Both the position numbers and the translations under genes were made by a program. The notes beneath the pieces are model-generated. The model worked only from the letters and a program-made list of their open reading frames with translations, ran no database searches and was not told the origin of the DNA. From assembly GCF_033705735.1 (NCBI RefSeq), contig NZ_CP131130.1, positions 3,297,501 to 3,361,500 of the forward strand: a stretch of 64,000 nt of DNA, read 5' to 3'. The DNA is from Shinella zoogloeoides. Lineage in GTDB: Bacteria; Pseudomonadota; Alphaproteobacteria; Rhizobiales; Rhizobiaceae. This document shows positions 53,947-62,628 of the stretch, in pieces; the first letter of the stretch is position 1, and every line of letters starts with the position of its first letter.

Positions 53947-55004
53947 CGGCCGCGCGCAGCCTGACCACGGTTGCCGAACTTGCCGCCGCCGGCCTCCTGC
54001 CCGAGGAGAAGCGGCCCGCCGCGACCGCCGTTGCCGAGCGCTACGCCGTCGCCGTCACGCCCGCGCTCGCCGCGTTGATCGACGCGGACGATCCGCTCGA
54101 TCCCATCGCCCGCCAGTTCATCCCCGATGCCGCCGAGCTCGTCACCCTGCCGGAAGAGCGCGCCGATCCGATCGGCGACCTCGCGCACAGCCCCGTCGAG
54201 GGCATCGTGCATCGCTATCCGGATCGCGTGCTGCTCAAGGCCGTGCATGTCTGCCCAGTCTATTGCCGCTTCTGCTTCCGCCGCGAGATGGTCGGCCCGG
54301 AAGGGCTCGGTACCCTGTCACCCGGGGCGCTCGATACGGCCATCGCCTATATCGCGGAGCGGCCGGAGATCTGGGAGGTCATCCTGACGGGCGGCGATCC
54401 GCTCGTCCTCTCCCCGCGCCGCCTCAAGGCGATCATGGAGCGGCTTGCGGCAATCGAGCATGTTAAGATCGTCCGCTTCCACAGCCGCGTCCCCGTCGTC
54501 GATCCCGAGCGCATCGATGCCGCGCTCATCGAAGCCCTGAAGGCCTCCGGCAAGACGACCTATGTGGCGCTCCACGCCAACCATCCGCGCGAATTCACGG
54601 CCGAAGCCCGCGCCGCCATCGCCCGCATCGTCGATGCCGGCATGGTGATGATCAGCCAGACGGTGCTTCTCAGGGGCGTCAACGACGATGCAGAGGTGCT
54701 GGCGAGCCTGATGCGCACCTTCGTCGAGAACCGCGTGAAACCCTATTACCTGCACCACCCCGACCTCGCCCCCGGCACGGCCCATTTCCGCCTCTCGCTC
54801 GCCGAAGGCCGGGCGCTGGTTGAGAGCCTGCGCGGCCGCATCTCCGGCCTCTGCCAGCCGGCCTATATCCTGGATATCCCCGGCGGCCACGGCAAGGTGC
54901 GGGCGGATTCCCCGGCGGTGGAGGAAGCCGACGACGGCTGTTTCCGTTTGCGCGATTTCCGCGGGGAGACGCATATCTATCCGCCGGAGGAAGGGCTGGC
55001 CTAG
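53943..55004 (+). CDS. epmB: EF-P beta-lysylation radical SAM protein EpmB
   Basis: A 353-residue lysine 2,3-aminomutase-like radical SAM protein. The cluster motif is CPVYCRFCFRRE (Cys104, Cys108, Cys111). PLP binding is expected near the C-terminus, where QPAYILDIPGGHGKV is typical of the KamA family. It starts with GTG overlapping epmA. Position beside efp and epmA makes EpmB the best call over a catabolic lysine 2,3-aminomutase. It converts L-lysine to (R)-beta-lysine for EpmA. Confidence 0.93.
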   Translation: MTAARSLTTVAELAAAGLLPEEKRPAATAVAERYAVAVTPALAALIDADDPLDPIARQFIPDAAELVTLPEERADPIGDLAHSPVEGIVHRYPDRVLLKAVHVCPVYCRFCFRREMVGPEGLGTLSPGALDTAIAYIAERPEIWEVILTGGDPLVLSPRRLKAIMERLAAIEHVKIVRFHSRVPVVDPERIDAALIEALKASGKTTYVALHANHPREFTAEARAAIARIVDAGMVMISQTVLLRGVNDDAEVLASLMRTFVENRVKPYYLHHPDLAPGTAHFRLSLAEGRALVESLRGRISGLCQPAYILDIPGGHGKVRADSPAVEEADDGCFRLRDFRGETHIYPPEEGLA

Positions 55005-55250
55005 CACCGCCCTTTTGTTCCGCGAGCGGGTGCCTCCCTGGGAGGGAGGGCTGTTGCACATGGGAGGAAGACGCTTCCCCATCCCCCTTCTCCCCACTGG
55101 GGAAAAGAGAAGAGCAGCAATGCCGAATTCCGTAGGCGATAGCCCTGCCCTGAGGGGAGTGGACTGGGTCAAATCAAGCAAGGAGAGTAAGGGCTTTGAG
55201 GGAAAGGAGCGCCTCACGCTCTCGCCTGAACTACGCTCCTCACGTCCGTC

Positions 55251-56813
55251 TCAAAACTCTTCCCAATCCCCCTCATCGCCCTTCTCCTGCCGCACGCCGA
55301 GCGCGCCGGCGAGCTTTTCGCTGAGCGCGAGGGCGGGAGAGGTGACGGGGCGGGATTTCTCCGTCGCGGCCTTGACGTTCCACTGGCCCGGAGACTTGCG
55401 GGCGACCTTCTGCTCCGGCGCGGGTGCGGCGGGCGGTGCCGGCGGCGTGGCGGGGACGACGTGGAGATGCGGCGCGTGCATGGTGCGGCCGGCGGCAGCC
55501 GAACCGCCGACGTTGAACTGGCCGATAAGCGCGTTCAGCGCCTGCACTTCCGAGGCGAGGCCCTGGGCGGCGGCGGTCGTCTCCTCCACCATGGCGGCGT
55601 TCTTCTGCGTGCCCTGGTCCATGGCGTTGACGGCCATGTTGATTTCCTGAAGCCCGACCGCCTGTTCCCGTGCGGCCTCGACGATCGCCTGGACGTGGCC
55701 GTTGATCTCCTGCACCTCGGCAACGATGGTCTGGAGCGAGCGCCCCGTATCGCCGACGAGCGAGACGCCGGTGCGCACCTGCACCTCCGACGTGTTGATC
55801 AACGTCTTGATCTCCTTGGCGGCCTTGGCTGAACGCTGAGCCAGTTCCCGCACCTCCTGCGCCACGACTGCAAAGCCCTTGCCGGCCTCGCCGGCGCGCG
55901 CCGCCTCGACGCCCGCGTTCAAGGCGAGCAGGTTGGTCTGGAAGGCGATCTCGTCGATCACGCCGATGATGCTGGTGATCTCGCTGGAGGATTTTTCGAT
56001 TTCCTGCATGGCGGCGACGGCGCGGCGCACGATCTCGCCGGACTTTTCCGCCCCCGTGCGGGTGCGGGCGACGAGCGAGCCGGCCTCTTCCGCCCGCCGG
56101 GTGGAATCCCTGACGGTCGTGGTGATCTCTTCGAGCGCGGCGGCGGTCTCCTCCACGGAGGCGGTCTGCTGCTCGGTGCGGCGCGACAGGTCTTCCGCCG
56201 CAGTGCGGATCTGGCCGGCGCCGGCATCGATGGCGCGCGCATTCTCGCGCGCCTCGCGCATCGCCTCGCCAAGGCGGGCGGCGGCGGCGTTGAACTCGGC
56301 GCGCAGGCGCTCGAGGTCGCCGTCGAAGGGTTTTTCGATGCGGCAGGTCATGTCGCCGCCCGCAAGCCTGCCGAGCGCGTCGGCAAGGCTGGTGACGGCT
56401 TCCTGCACGCGGCCGCTGTCGCGCGTGCGCTCGGCCTCGCGCGCCTGCCGCTCGCCTTCGGCGCGGCGGCGGTCGTCCTCGTTCCGGCGGTCGAGACGCT
56501 GGCGCTCGGCGGCAGTGTCGCGGATGGCTGCAAGGCCGGCCGCCAGCGCGCCGATCTCGTCGCTCCGGTCGGCATGCGGAACGGCAGCATCCGTATCGCC
56601 TGCGGCAAGGCGCTTCGAGGCTTCGGCAAGCTCGTCGAGCGGCCTTGCGACACGGCGGTTGACGAGGACCATGCCGGCAAGGGCAAGGCCCGCACTGGCG
56701 GCGAGCAGGGCCCAGCGGGAGGCGCCGCCGTCGACGATGCCCTGCAATCCGCCCAGGACGACCATGAGGACGAAGAGCGCAGGCACGAGCCTGCCGATCC
56801 GGACATTACGCAT
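55251..56813 (-). CDS. Methyl-accepting chemotaxis protein with minimal periplasmic part
   Basis: A 520-residue receptor. Two helices (about 6-27 and 34-52) are separated by only about 6 residues, so there is no periplasmic ligand domain. A HAMP region and linker follow (53 to about 165), then the coiled-coil signalling domain with the conserved hairpin tip [20 protein letters not shown] and [19 protein letters not shown]. The last five residues, DWEEF, match the CheR-tethering pentapeptide. It probably senses an internal state or works in mixed arrays. No che genes nearby. Confidence 0.93.
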   Translation of the reverse strand: MRNVRIGRLVPALFVLMVVLGGLQGIVDGGASRWALLAASAGLALAGMVLVNRRVARPLDELAEASKRLAAGDTDAAVPHADRSDEIGALAAGLAAIRDTAAERQRLDRRNEDDRRRAEGERQAREAERTRDSGRVQEAVTSLADALGRLAGGDMTCRIEKPFDGDLERLRAEFNAAAARLGEAMREARENARAIDAGAGQIRTAAEDLSRRTEQQTASVEETAAALEEITTTVRDSTRRAEEAGSLVARTRTGAEKSGEIVRRAVAAMQEIEKSSSEITSIIGVIDEIAFQTNLLALNAGVEAARAGEAGKGFAVVAQEVRELAQRSAKAAKEIKTLINTSEVQVRTGVSLVGDTGRSLQTIVAEVQEINGHVQAIVEAAREQAVGLQEINMAVNAMDQGTQKNAAMVEETTAAAQGLASEVQALNALIGQFNVGGSAAAGRTMHAPHLHVVPATPPAPPAAPAPEQKVARKSPGQWNVKAATEKSRPVTSPALALSEKLAGALGVRQEKGDEGDWEEF

Positions 56814-56964
56814 GACGGTTCCCTGATTTGTCGCGCACGGCTGCGTGCGGGTGCGCGGGAGTCTAGGAGCGGTCCTTTAACGGGGTCTTAATGGAGGCTC
56901 TGCACGCGCGCCTTGCCGGGGGCTTTTCCACACCCTACATGCGAAGGCCGAACAGGAGTTTTCG

Positions 56965-57690
56965 ATGATCTTCGACGCCGTCCGGCTTTCGCTCGCCAAT
57001 CTCTTCGCGCCCGAGACGCGCAGCGTCTTCTGGAAGGTCCTCGGGCTCACCGTCCTGGCGCTCGTCGTGATCTGGTTCGGGCTGCGGGAGACCTTCATCG
57101 CCTTCGCCTGGCCCTGGTTCGAAGGCGCGATGATGCCGAACCTGCCGGATTGGGCGGGCTGGCTCACCTTCGTCTTCGGCGTCGTCGCCAGTCTCGGCCT
57201 TGCGCTCGGCCTCGCTCTGCTGCTCGCCCCGGTGACGGCGATCATCGCCGGCTTCTTCCTCGACGATGTCGCCGAGGTCATCGAGACGCGCGATTATCCG
57301 GGCGAGGCCCAGGGCACGGCGCTGCCGCTCGGCCAGGCCATCGCGGGATCGATCAAGTTCCTCGGCGTGGTCATCCTCGGCAACCTGATCGCCCTGTTCC
57401 TCCTGTTCATTCCGGGCGTGAACCTCGTCGCCTTCTTCCTCGTCAACGGCTACCTGCTCGGCCGGGAATTCTTCGAATTCGCCGCCATGCGCTATCGCGC
57501 GCCTGCCGAGGCGCGGCTGTTCCGCGCCAAGCATGCCTCCACGGTCCTCCTCGCCGGCTTCGTCATCGCCGCCTTCCTGGCGATCCCCATCGTCAACCTG
57601 ATGACACCGCTCTTCGCGGCCGGCCTGATGGTGCACCTCCACAAGGCGCTGAGCCGCAAGGACCGGGACTTCTCACTGCGGCAGGGCTGA
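56965..57690 (+). CDS. EI24 / CysZ-like integral membrane protein
   Basis: A 241-residue membrane protein of the EI24 domain family (CysZ sulfate permease in E. coli). At least four long hydrophobic segments are visible, including [20 protein letters not shown] and [19 protein letters not shown]. Blocks typical of the family are [11 protein letters not shown] and [13 protein letters not shown]. Sulfate transport is possible but unproven outside enterobacteria. Its last 18 bp overlap the convergent VOC gene. Confidence 0.87.
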   Translation: MIFDAVRLSLANLFAPETRSVFWKVLGLTVLALVVIWFGLRETFIAFAWPWFEGAMMPNLPDWAGWLTFVFGVVASLGLALGLALLLAPVTAIIAGFFLDDVAEVIETRDYPGEAQGTALPLGQAIAGSIKFLGVVILGNLIALFLLFIPGVNLVAFFLVNGYLLGREFFEFAAMRYRAPAEARLFRAKHASTVLLAGFVIAAFLAIPIVNLMTPLFAAGLMVHLHKALSRKDRDFSLRQG

Positions 57691-58101
57691 TGCGTCGTAC
57701 ATTGCCGCATAGTCGGCGCTCGGCGGGATCGGCGTGATCACGTCGATCATCACGCCGTTCGGATCGGCGGTGATGAAATGGCGCTGGCCGAAATCCTCGT
57801 TCTTGATGGCAACAAGGATCGGCAGGCCGGCGGCGCGCACGGCGTCATGCACGGCGTCGACATCCTCCACCTCGAAATTGAGGAGAAGGCCGGAGACCGT
57901 TTTGCGCCGGCCGGCGGCCGGAATGGTCTCGTGGTTGCGGTCGAGCACGGCGAGGGTCACCTTCTCGTCCTCGCGGGACTGGAGATGGATGTACCAGTCG
58001 CTGGTGAAGAGCGCCTCGAAGCGGAAATGCGCCGTGTAGAAGGCGGCGGTGCCGGCGACGTCATCCGTCATGATCACGGGATAGTAGCTGGTCGTCTTCA
58101 T
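57673..58101 (-). CDS. VOC (glyoxalase/bleomycin-resistance) family protein
   Basis: A 142-residue protein with two vicinal-oxygen-chelate units. The first opens [24 protein letters not shown], the second [23 protein letters not shown] and ends [16 protein letters not shown]. Metal-ligand residues are not clear. It is divergent from a TetR gene with a palindrome in between, which suggests that it is induced by the TetR ligand and acts on that compound. ATG at 58101; a longer frame is open but unsupported. Confidence 0.88.
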   Translation of the reverse strand: MKTTSYYPVIMTDDVAGTAAFYTAHFRFEALFTSDWYIHLQSREDEKVTLAVLDRNHETIPAAGRRKTVSGLLLNFEVEDVDAVHDAVRAAGLPILVAIKNEDFGQRHFITADPNGVMIDVITPIPPSADYAAMYDASALPQ

Positions 58102-58178
58102 CTCTTTACCCTTTCTGCCTGGCGCAATTCCGGACGAAAGCCGCTGCACGCTTTTGCTGGATTTGCCTTTGGAAAAAA

Positions 58179-58226
58179 CATACAGTCTACATGTTTCTAT
58201 TAATTAACATACATGCAGATTGTATG
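58179..58226. promoter_or_regulatory. TetR operator between VOC and tetR genes
   Basis: CATACAGTCTACATG (58179-58193) and CATGCAGATTGTATG (58212-58226) are inverted repeats matching at 13 of 15 positions, with an AT-rich centre. The right arm ends 12 nt before the tetR start. The layout is that of an autoregulated TetR with a divergent target. Confidence 0.7.
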
Positions 58227-58238
58227 TAAAGAGGCGAC

Positions 58239-58811
58239 ATGGCACGCAGCAACAAGGAACGCACCGAGGCGACGCGCCTCGCCCTGATCGAGGCCGCCCG
58301 GCGGCTTTTCGTGGAGAAGGGCTATGCGGAAACGGCGACGCCCGACATCGTTGCGGAAGCAGGAGTGACGCGCGGTGCGCTCTACCACCATTTCGAGGAC
58401 AAGAAGGCGCTGTTCCGCGCCGTGCTGGAGCACGAAGCGCAAGCCGTGGCGGCGCGGATCGAGACGGTCTCGCTGCCGGCCGGCTCGCCGCGCGAAGCGC
58501 TGCTTTTCGGCGCGTCAGCCTATTTCGACGCGATGGCCGAGCCCGGTCGCACGCGTCTCCTGCTGCTCGAAGCACCTGCCGTGCTGGGCTTTTCGGGCGC
58601 TGGCGCAATCGACCGGGACAATGCCGAGGATACGCTGAAAGAGGGGCTGTCCGCCCTGCTCGGGCCGGATATCGAAGCCGCAAGGCTTGCGGCGCTGACC
58701 GGCCTGCTCTCCGCCGCCTTCGACCGCGCGGCCATCGCCATCGAGGCCGGCGGCGATCGCAAGGTCTACGAGGCGGCGATCGCCGATCTCCTCGACGGGC
58801 TCAGGGCGTAG
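58239..58811 (+). CDS. TetR-family repressor
   Basis: A 190-residue TetR regulator with the DNA-binding segment KGYAETATPDIVAEAGVTRG followed by ALYHHFEDKKALFRAVLEHE (residues about 28-68). It is the likely repressor of the divergent VOC gene. The 3' end overlaps the convergent endonuclease III gene by 11 bp. Confidence 0.93.
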   Translation: MARSNKERTEATRLALIEAARRLFVEKGYAETATPDIVAEAGVTRGALYHHFEDKKALFRAVLEHEAQAVAARIETVSLPAGSPREALLFGASAYFDAMAEPGRTRLLLLEAPAVLGFSGAGAIDRDNAEDTLKEGLSALLGPDIEAARLAALTGLLSAAFDRAAIAIEAGGDRKVYEAAIADLLDGLRA

Positions 58812-59565
58812 GGCCGAACAGCTGCGGGGGAAGCTCGACCAGCGGGGCGGGCACATCGCAGGTCTTTTCCGGCGACTTGCAGAGATCGGCGATGACGCAG
58901 TGCTCGCATTCGGGCCTGCGCGCCTTGCAACAGTACCGCCCGTGCAGGATCAGCCAGTGGTGGGCGTGGTAGAGATATTCGTCCGGGATGATGCGCATCA
59001 GCTTGTCCTCCACCTCGTCCGGCGTCTTGCCGGGGGCGAGGCGGATCCGGTTGGCGATGCGGAAGATATGCGTGTCGACCGCCATCGTCGCCTGGCCGAA
59101 GGCCATGGAGAGCACGACATTGGCCGTCTTGCGGCCGACGCCGGGCAGCATCACCAGCTCCTCGCGGGTGCGCGGCACCTCGCTGTTGAAGCGGTCGACG
59201 AGCATGCGGCTGAGCGCGATGACGTTCTTCGCCTTGTTGCGGTAGAGCCCGATGGTCTTGATGTACTCCCGCACCTTCTCCTCGCCGAGCGCCAGCATCT
59301 TCTCCGGCGTGTCGGCGACCTTGAAGAGGGCGCGCGTCGCCTTGTTGACGCCGGCATCGGTCGCCTGTGCGGAAAGCGCGACGGCGACGACGAGCGTGAA
59401 CGGGTTCACATGCTCCAACTCGCCCTTCGGCTCCGGCCGCTGGATGGAGAAGCGGCGGAAGATCTCCTTCAGCTCGGCCTGCGAATAGAGGTTCTTCACC
59501 GGCGCGGACGCCTTGCGGCGCGGCGGCGCCGAGGGCGCTTTCTTCCGGGTCTTCACGCTGTCCAT
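58801..59565 (-). CDS. nth: Endonuclease III
   Basis: A 254-residue DNA glycosylase/AP lyase that removes oxidised pyrimidines. It has the helix-hairpin-helix LPGVGRKTANVV with the catalytic Lys, the catalytic Asp in VDTHIFRIANR, and the [4Fe-4S] ligands spaced C-x6-C-x2-C-x5-C in CKARRPECEHCVIADLC. A basic N-terminal extension of about 25 residues precedes the core. Confidence 0.97.
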   Translation of the reverse strand: MDSVKTRKKAPSAPPRRKASAPVKNLYSQAELKEIFRRFSIQRPEPKGELEHVNPFTLVVAVALSAQATDAGVNKATRALFKVADTPEKMLALGEEKVREYIKTIGLYRNKAKNVIALSRMLVDRFNSEVPRTREELVMLPGVGRKTANVVLSMAFGQATMAVDTHIFRIANRIRLAPGKTPDEVEDKLMRIIPDEYLYHAHHWLILHGRYCCKARRPECEHCVIADLCKSPEKTCDVPAPLVELPPQLFGPTP

Positions 59566-59634
59566 GATGCCTCCGATGCGAGCCCCCGCAAAACCGCTAC
59601 ACAGTCCCGCGCGGCTTGCTTATAATCAAGCGTC

Positions 59635-60135
59635 ATGACCCAAGGCAACGCCGACATCACGATGAACGACCTGCCGGTCTTCTCCGCCGAGCTGCATCCC
59701 TATCGCTCGCTGGGGCGGAACGGGCATCGTATCTTCTTCCTCATCGCGGGCGCGCTCAGCGTCGCCCACATGGCCGTCTTCATGATCTCCGGCGCCTGGC
59801 CGGTGGTCATGTTCTTCGGGGCGGATTTCCTCATCCTCTTCGGCGCCTTCTGGCTGAACAACCGGGCGGCCAGGGCAAAAGAGATCGTTTCTCTCTCGCG
59901 CACCAGCATCTCGATCCGCAAGATCACGCCGTCCGGCAAGGAAACGGAATATGCCTTCAATCCGTTCTGGGCGCGCTTCCTCGTCTCGCGCAAGGCGAAG
60001 ATCGGCATCACCGCCATGCATGTGCGCGGCAACGGCCGGGAGACCGACGTCGGCACCTTCCTGCCGCTCGACGATCGCGAGCGCTTCGCCTCCGCCTTTT
60101 CCGGCGCGCTGGCCCGGGTAAAGCGCGGCTACTAA
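59635..60135 (+). CDS. DUF2244 membrane protein
   Basis: A 166-residue protein of the DUF2244 family. Two adjacent hydrophobic helices (about 31-52 and 56-75) are followed by a cytoplasmic beta-rich part (SRTSISIRKITPSGKETEYAFNP). The family is common in Rhizobiales and has no assigned function. An alternative in-frame ATG lies 27 nt further on. It is divergent from nth across 69 bp. Confidence 0.85.
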   Translation: MTQGNADITMNDLPVFSAELHPYRSLGRNGHRIFFLIAGALSVAHMAVFMISGAWPVVMFFGADFLILFGAFWLNNRAARAKEIVSLSRTSISIRKITPSGKETEYAFNPFWARFLVSRKAKIGITAMHVRGNGRETDVGTFLPLDDRERFASAFSGALARVKRGY

Positions 60136-60206
60136 GCTAAGTCCCGCAGGAAACGGGTGGCCGGCACGCCGGGGGCGTGCTTTTGTGGCGGCACAGGAGA
60201 AAAGCG

Positions 60207-61079
60207 ATGAACATTGCCGCGACTTTGCAAACCGACATCACGCCCGAGGGCGGCGACTACACGACCGTCCGCCGGGTCATCGAGATGATCACCGAGGATT
60301 ACCGCGAGCAGCCGGGGCTGGAGGACATTGCTGGCCGCCTCGGCCAGTCGCCGACGCAGTTGCAGAAGACCTTCACCCGCTGGGCCGGCCTCTCGCCGAA
60401 GGCGTTCCTGCAGGCCGTGACGCTCGACCATGCCAAGCGCCTGCTGCGGCAGGAGGAACTGCCGCTGCTCGAAACCAGCTTCGAGGTCGGCCTTTCCGGT
60501 CCCGGCCGGCTGCACGACCTCTTCGTCACGCACGAGGCCATGTCGCCCGGCGAGTGGAAGGCGCGCGGGGCAGGGCTCACCATCCGCTATGGCCTCCATC
60601 CCTCGCCCTTCGGCGGGGCGTTGGTCATGATCACCGACCGGGGCCTTGCCGGCCTTGCCTTCACCGACGAGGCCGACGGCATGGATGCCTTCGAGGACAT
60701 GTCCTCGCGTTGGCCGAACGCGCATTATGTCGAGGACCGGGAAGCGACGGCCGCCTATGCCGAGCGCATCTTCGACCCGAAGCGCTGGGACCCGACGGCG
60801 CCGCTGCGCGTGGTGCTGATCGGCTCGGATTTCCAGGTCCGCGTCTGGCAGGCGCTGCTGCGCATCCCCATGGGCTGCGCCGTCACCTATTCCTCGATCG
60901 CTGAGGGGCTTGGCCAGCCGACCGCCTCGCGCGCCGTCGGCGCCGCCGTCGGCCGCAACCCCATCTCCTTCGTGGTGCCCTGCCACCGCGCGCTCGGCAA
61001 GAGCGGCGCGCTGACGGGATACCACTGGGGCCTGACGCGCAAGCGCGCCATGCTGGGCTGGGAATCGGGCAAGGCCTGA
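60207..61079 (+). CDS. Ada-like AraC / methylated-DNA-cysteine methyltransferase fusion
   Basis: A 290-residue fusion. Residues about 20-115 are an AraC-type helix-turn-helix domain (LEDIAGRLGQSPTQLQKTFT). Residues about 125-285 are an O6-alkylguanine methyltransferase with acceptor Cys in VVPCHR. The N-terminal zinc methylphosphotriester domain of E. coli Ada is missing, so it cannot be switched on the same way. ATG at 60207 follows AGGAGA. It may repair alkylation and regulate in response to it. Confidence 0.92.
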   Translation: MNIAATLQTDITPEGGDYTTVRRVIEMITEDYREQPGLEDIAGRLGQSPTQLQKTFTRWAGLSPKAFLQAVTLDHAKRLLRQEELPLLETSFEVGLSGPGRLHDLFVTHEAMSPGEWKARGAGLTIRYGLHPSPFGGALVMITDRGLAGLAFTDEADGMDAFEDMSSRWPNAHYVEDREATAAYAERIFDPKRWDPTAPLRVVLIGSDFQVRVWQALLRIPMGCAVTYSSIAEGLGQPTASRAVGAAVGRNPISFVVPCHRALGKSGALTGYHWGLTRKRAMLGWESGKA

Positions 61080-61084
61080 AATGC

Positions 61085-61111
61085 AAAAGGCCGGCGAATG
61101 CCGGCCTTTTT
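61085..61111. terminator. Bidirectional terminator between ada-like gene and gpmA
   Basis: AAAAGGCCGGC / GCCGGCCTTTT, an 11-bp perfect stem with a GAAT loop, lies between two convergent genes and has T-runs in both directions. Confidence 0.9.
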
Positions 61112-61131
61112 CTTATGGGAAGGGACAGCGC

Positions 61132-61767
61132 TCAATGCGCGCCCGACATGTCCCCGAGCACGTCCTTCGACTTCACCGTCGAATCGGCGTTGAGCGTGTA
61201 GACCATCGGCACGCCGGTCGCCAGGTTGAGCTTCAGGATCTCTTCCTTCGTCAGCTTGTCGAGCACCATGACCAGCGAGCGCAGCGAGTTGCCGTGGGCG
61301 GCGACCAGTACCTTTTCGCCGCGCAGCACGCGGGGCAGGATCTCCGTGAGATAGTACGGCCAGACACGCGCGCCGGTGTCACGCAGGCTTTCGCCGCCCG
61401 GCGGCGGCACGTCGTAGGAGCGGCGCCAGATATGGACCTGTTCCTCGCCCCACTTGGCGCGGGCATCGTCCTTGTTGAGGCCAGAAAGGTCGCCGTAGTC
61501 GCGCTCGTTGAGCGCCTGGTCGCGGATCGTCTCGAGACCCGGCTGGCCGATCTCGTCGAGGATGATCTTCAGCGTCTTCTGGGCGCGGGAAAGGTCTGAG
61601 GTGAAGGCGATGTCGAACTTGATGCCCGTGTCGGCGAGCGCCTTGCCGCCGGCCCTGGCCTCTTCGACGCCGAGTTCGGTGAGGTCGGGGTCGCGCCAGC
61701 CGGTGAAGAGGTTTTTCAGGTTCCATTCGCTCTGGCCGTGGCGAACGAGGACGAGGGTTCCGCTCAT
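61132..61767 (-). CDS. gpmA: 2,3-bisphosphoglycerate-dependent phosphoglycerate mutase
   Basis: A 211-residue histidine phosphatase-fold mutase. The phospho-His is His10 in [10 protein letters not shown]. Other conserved blocks are [28 protein letters not shown] and [12 protein letters not shown]. It is shorter than E. coli GpmA but of usual length for rhizobia. It is 24 bp downstream of dapB on the same strand and likely co-transcribed with it. Confidence 0.96.
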   Translation of the reverse strand: MSGTLVLVRHGQSEWNLKNLFTGWRDPDLTELGVEEARAGGKALADTGIKFDIAFTSDLSRAQKTLKIILDEIGQPGLETIRDQALNERDYGDLSGLNKDDARAKWGEEQVHIWRRSYDVPPPGGESLRDTGARVWPYYLTEILPRVLRGEKVLVAAHGNSLRSLVMVLDKLTKEEILKLNLATGVPMVYTLNADSTVKSKDVLGDMSGAH

Positions 61768-61791
61768 ATGGTCTGTCTCCTGAGGCTGACT

Positions 61792-62610
61792 TTAATTGAG
61801 CCCGAGCACGTCGAGCATGGAATAGAGGCCGGGCTTCTTCTCGCGCGCCCAGAGCGCCGCCTTGACGGCGCCGCGGGCGAAGATCGAGCGGTCCGTCGCG
61901 CTGTGCGACAGCGTCACCGTCTCGCCCTCGCCGGCGAGCAGCACGGAATGTTCGCCGATGACCGAGCCGCCGCGCAGCGTGGCAAAGCCGATCGTGCCCA
62001 TGGGCCGCGGGCCGGTATGGCCGTCGCGCACGCGTACGGAATTCTCCGCCAGCGAAATGCCGCGGCCCTTCGCGGCGGCGTTGCCGAGCAGCAGCGCGGT
62101 GCCGGAGGGAGCATCGACCTTGTGCTTGTGGTGCATTTCCAGCACCTCGATGTCCCAGTCGTCGGGGCCGAGCGCGCGGGCGGCCGTCTCGGTCAGCACG
62201 CCGAGCAGGTTGACGCCGAGGCTCATATTGCCGGACTTCACGACGCGGGCATGGCGGGCGGCGGCCTTGATCTTCTCGTCGTCGGCGGCCGAGCAGCCGG
62301 TGGTGCCGACGACATGCACGATGCGCGCCTGCGCGGCGAGGCCGGCGAACTCGATGGTGGCGGCGGGTGCGGTGAAATCGAGCACGCCCTCGGCCGCCAC
62401 GAAGGCCTCCAGCGGCTTGTCGGTGACGGGAACGCCGATCGGGCCGAGGCCGGCAAGCTCCCCCGCGTCACGGCCGACGAAGGGCGAGCCCTCGCGCTCG
62501 ACGGCGGCGAAGACCTCCGCGCCGTCGATGGCGTGGATGGTGCGGATCAGCGTCTGGCCCATGCGGCCCGCGGCGCCGACGACGACCAGCTTCATTGGGT
62601 TGCCGCTCAT
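61792..62610 (-). CDS. dapB: 4-hydroxy-tetrahydrodipicolinate reductase
   Basis: A 272-residue DapB of the lysine and meso-diaminopimelate pathway. The NAD(P)H motif is [13 protein letters not shown]. The substrate block is [16 protein letters not shown], and [12 protein letters not shown] is also present. It sits between the ABC exporter and gpmA on the same strand with short gaps. Confidence 0.97.
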   Translation of the reverse strand: MSGNPMKLVVVGAAGRMGQTLIRTIHAIDGAEVFAAVEREGSPFVGRDAGELAGLGPIGVPVTDKPLEAFVAAEGVLDFTAPAATIEFAGLAAQARIVHVVGTTGCSAADDEKIKAAARHARVVKSGNMSLGVNLLGVLTETAARALGPDDWDIEVLEMHHKHKVDAPSGTALLLGNAAAKGRGISLAENSVRVRDGHTGPRPMGTIGFATLRGGSVIGEHSVLLAGEGETVTLSHSATDRSIFARGAVKAALWAREKKPGLYSMLDVLGLN

Positions 62611-62628
62611 GTCTTCCGTCCTTGCTGT

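Noticed and set aside
53943..55004. Catabolic lysine 2,3-aminomutase (KamA) instead of EpmB
   Set aside because: Overlap with epmA and neighbourhood with efp favour the EF-P role, and no lysine fermentation genes are near.
55005..55250. Possible gene between epmB and the chemotaxis receptor
   Set aside because: Only short frames with poor codon use. The G-rich and C-rich runs look like remnants of a repeat. I see no supported feature there.
58201..58240. Low-GC patch before tetR as a sign of horizontal transfer
   Set aside because: The patch is only about 50 bp and coincides with the operator and promoters. Both flanking genes have normal composition.
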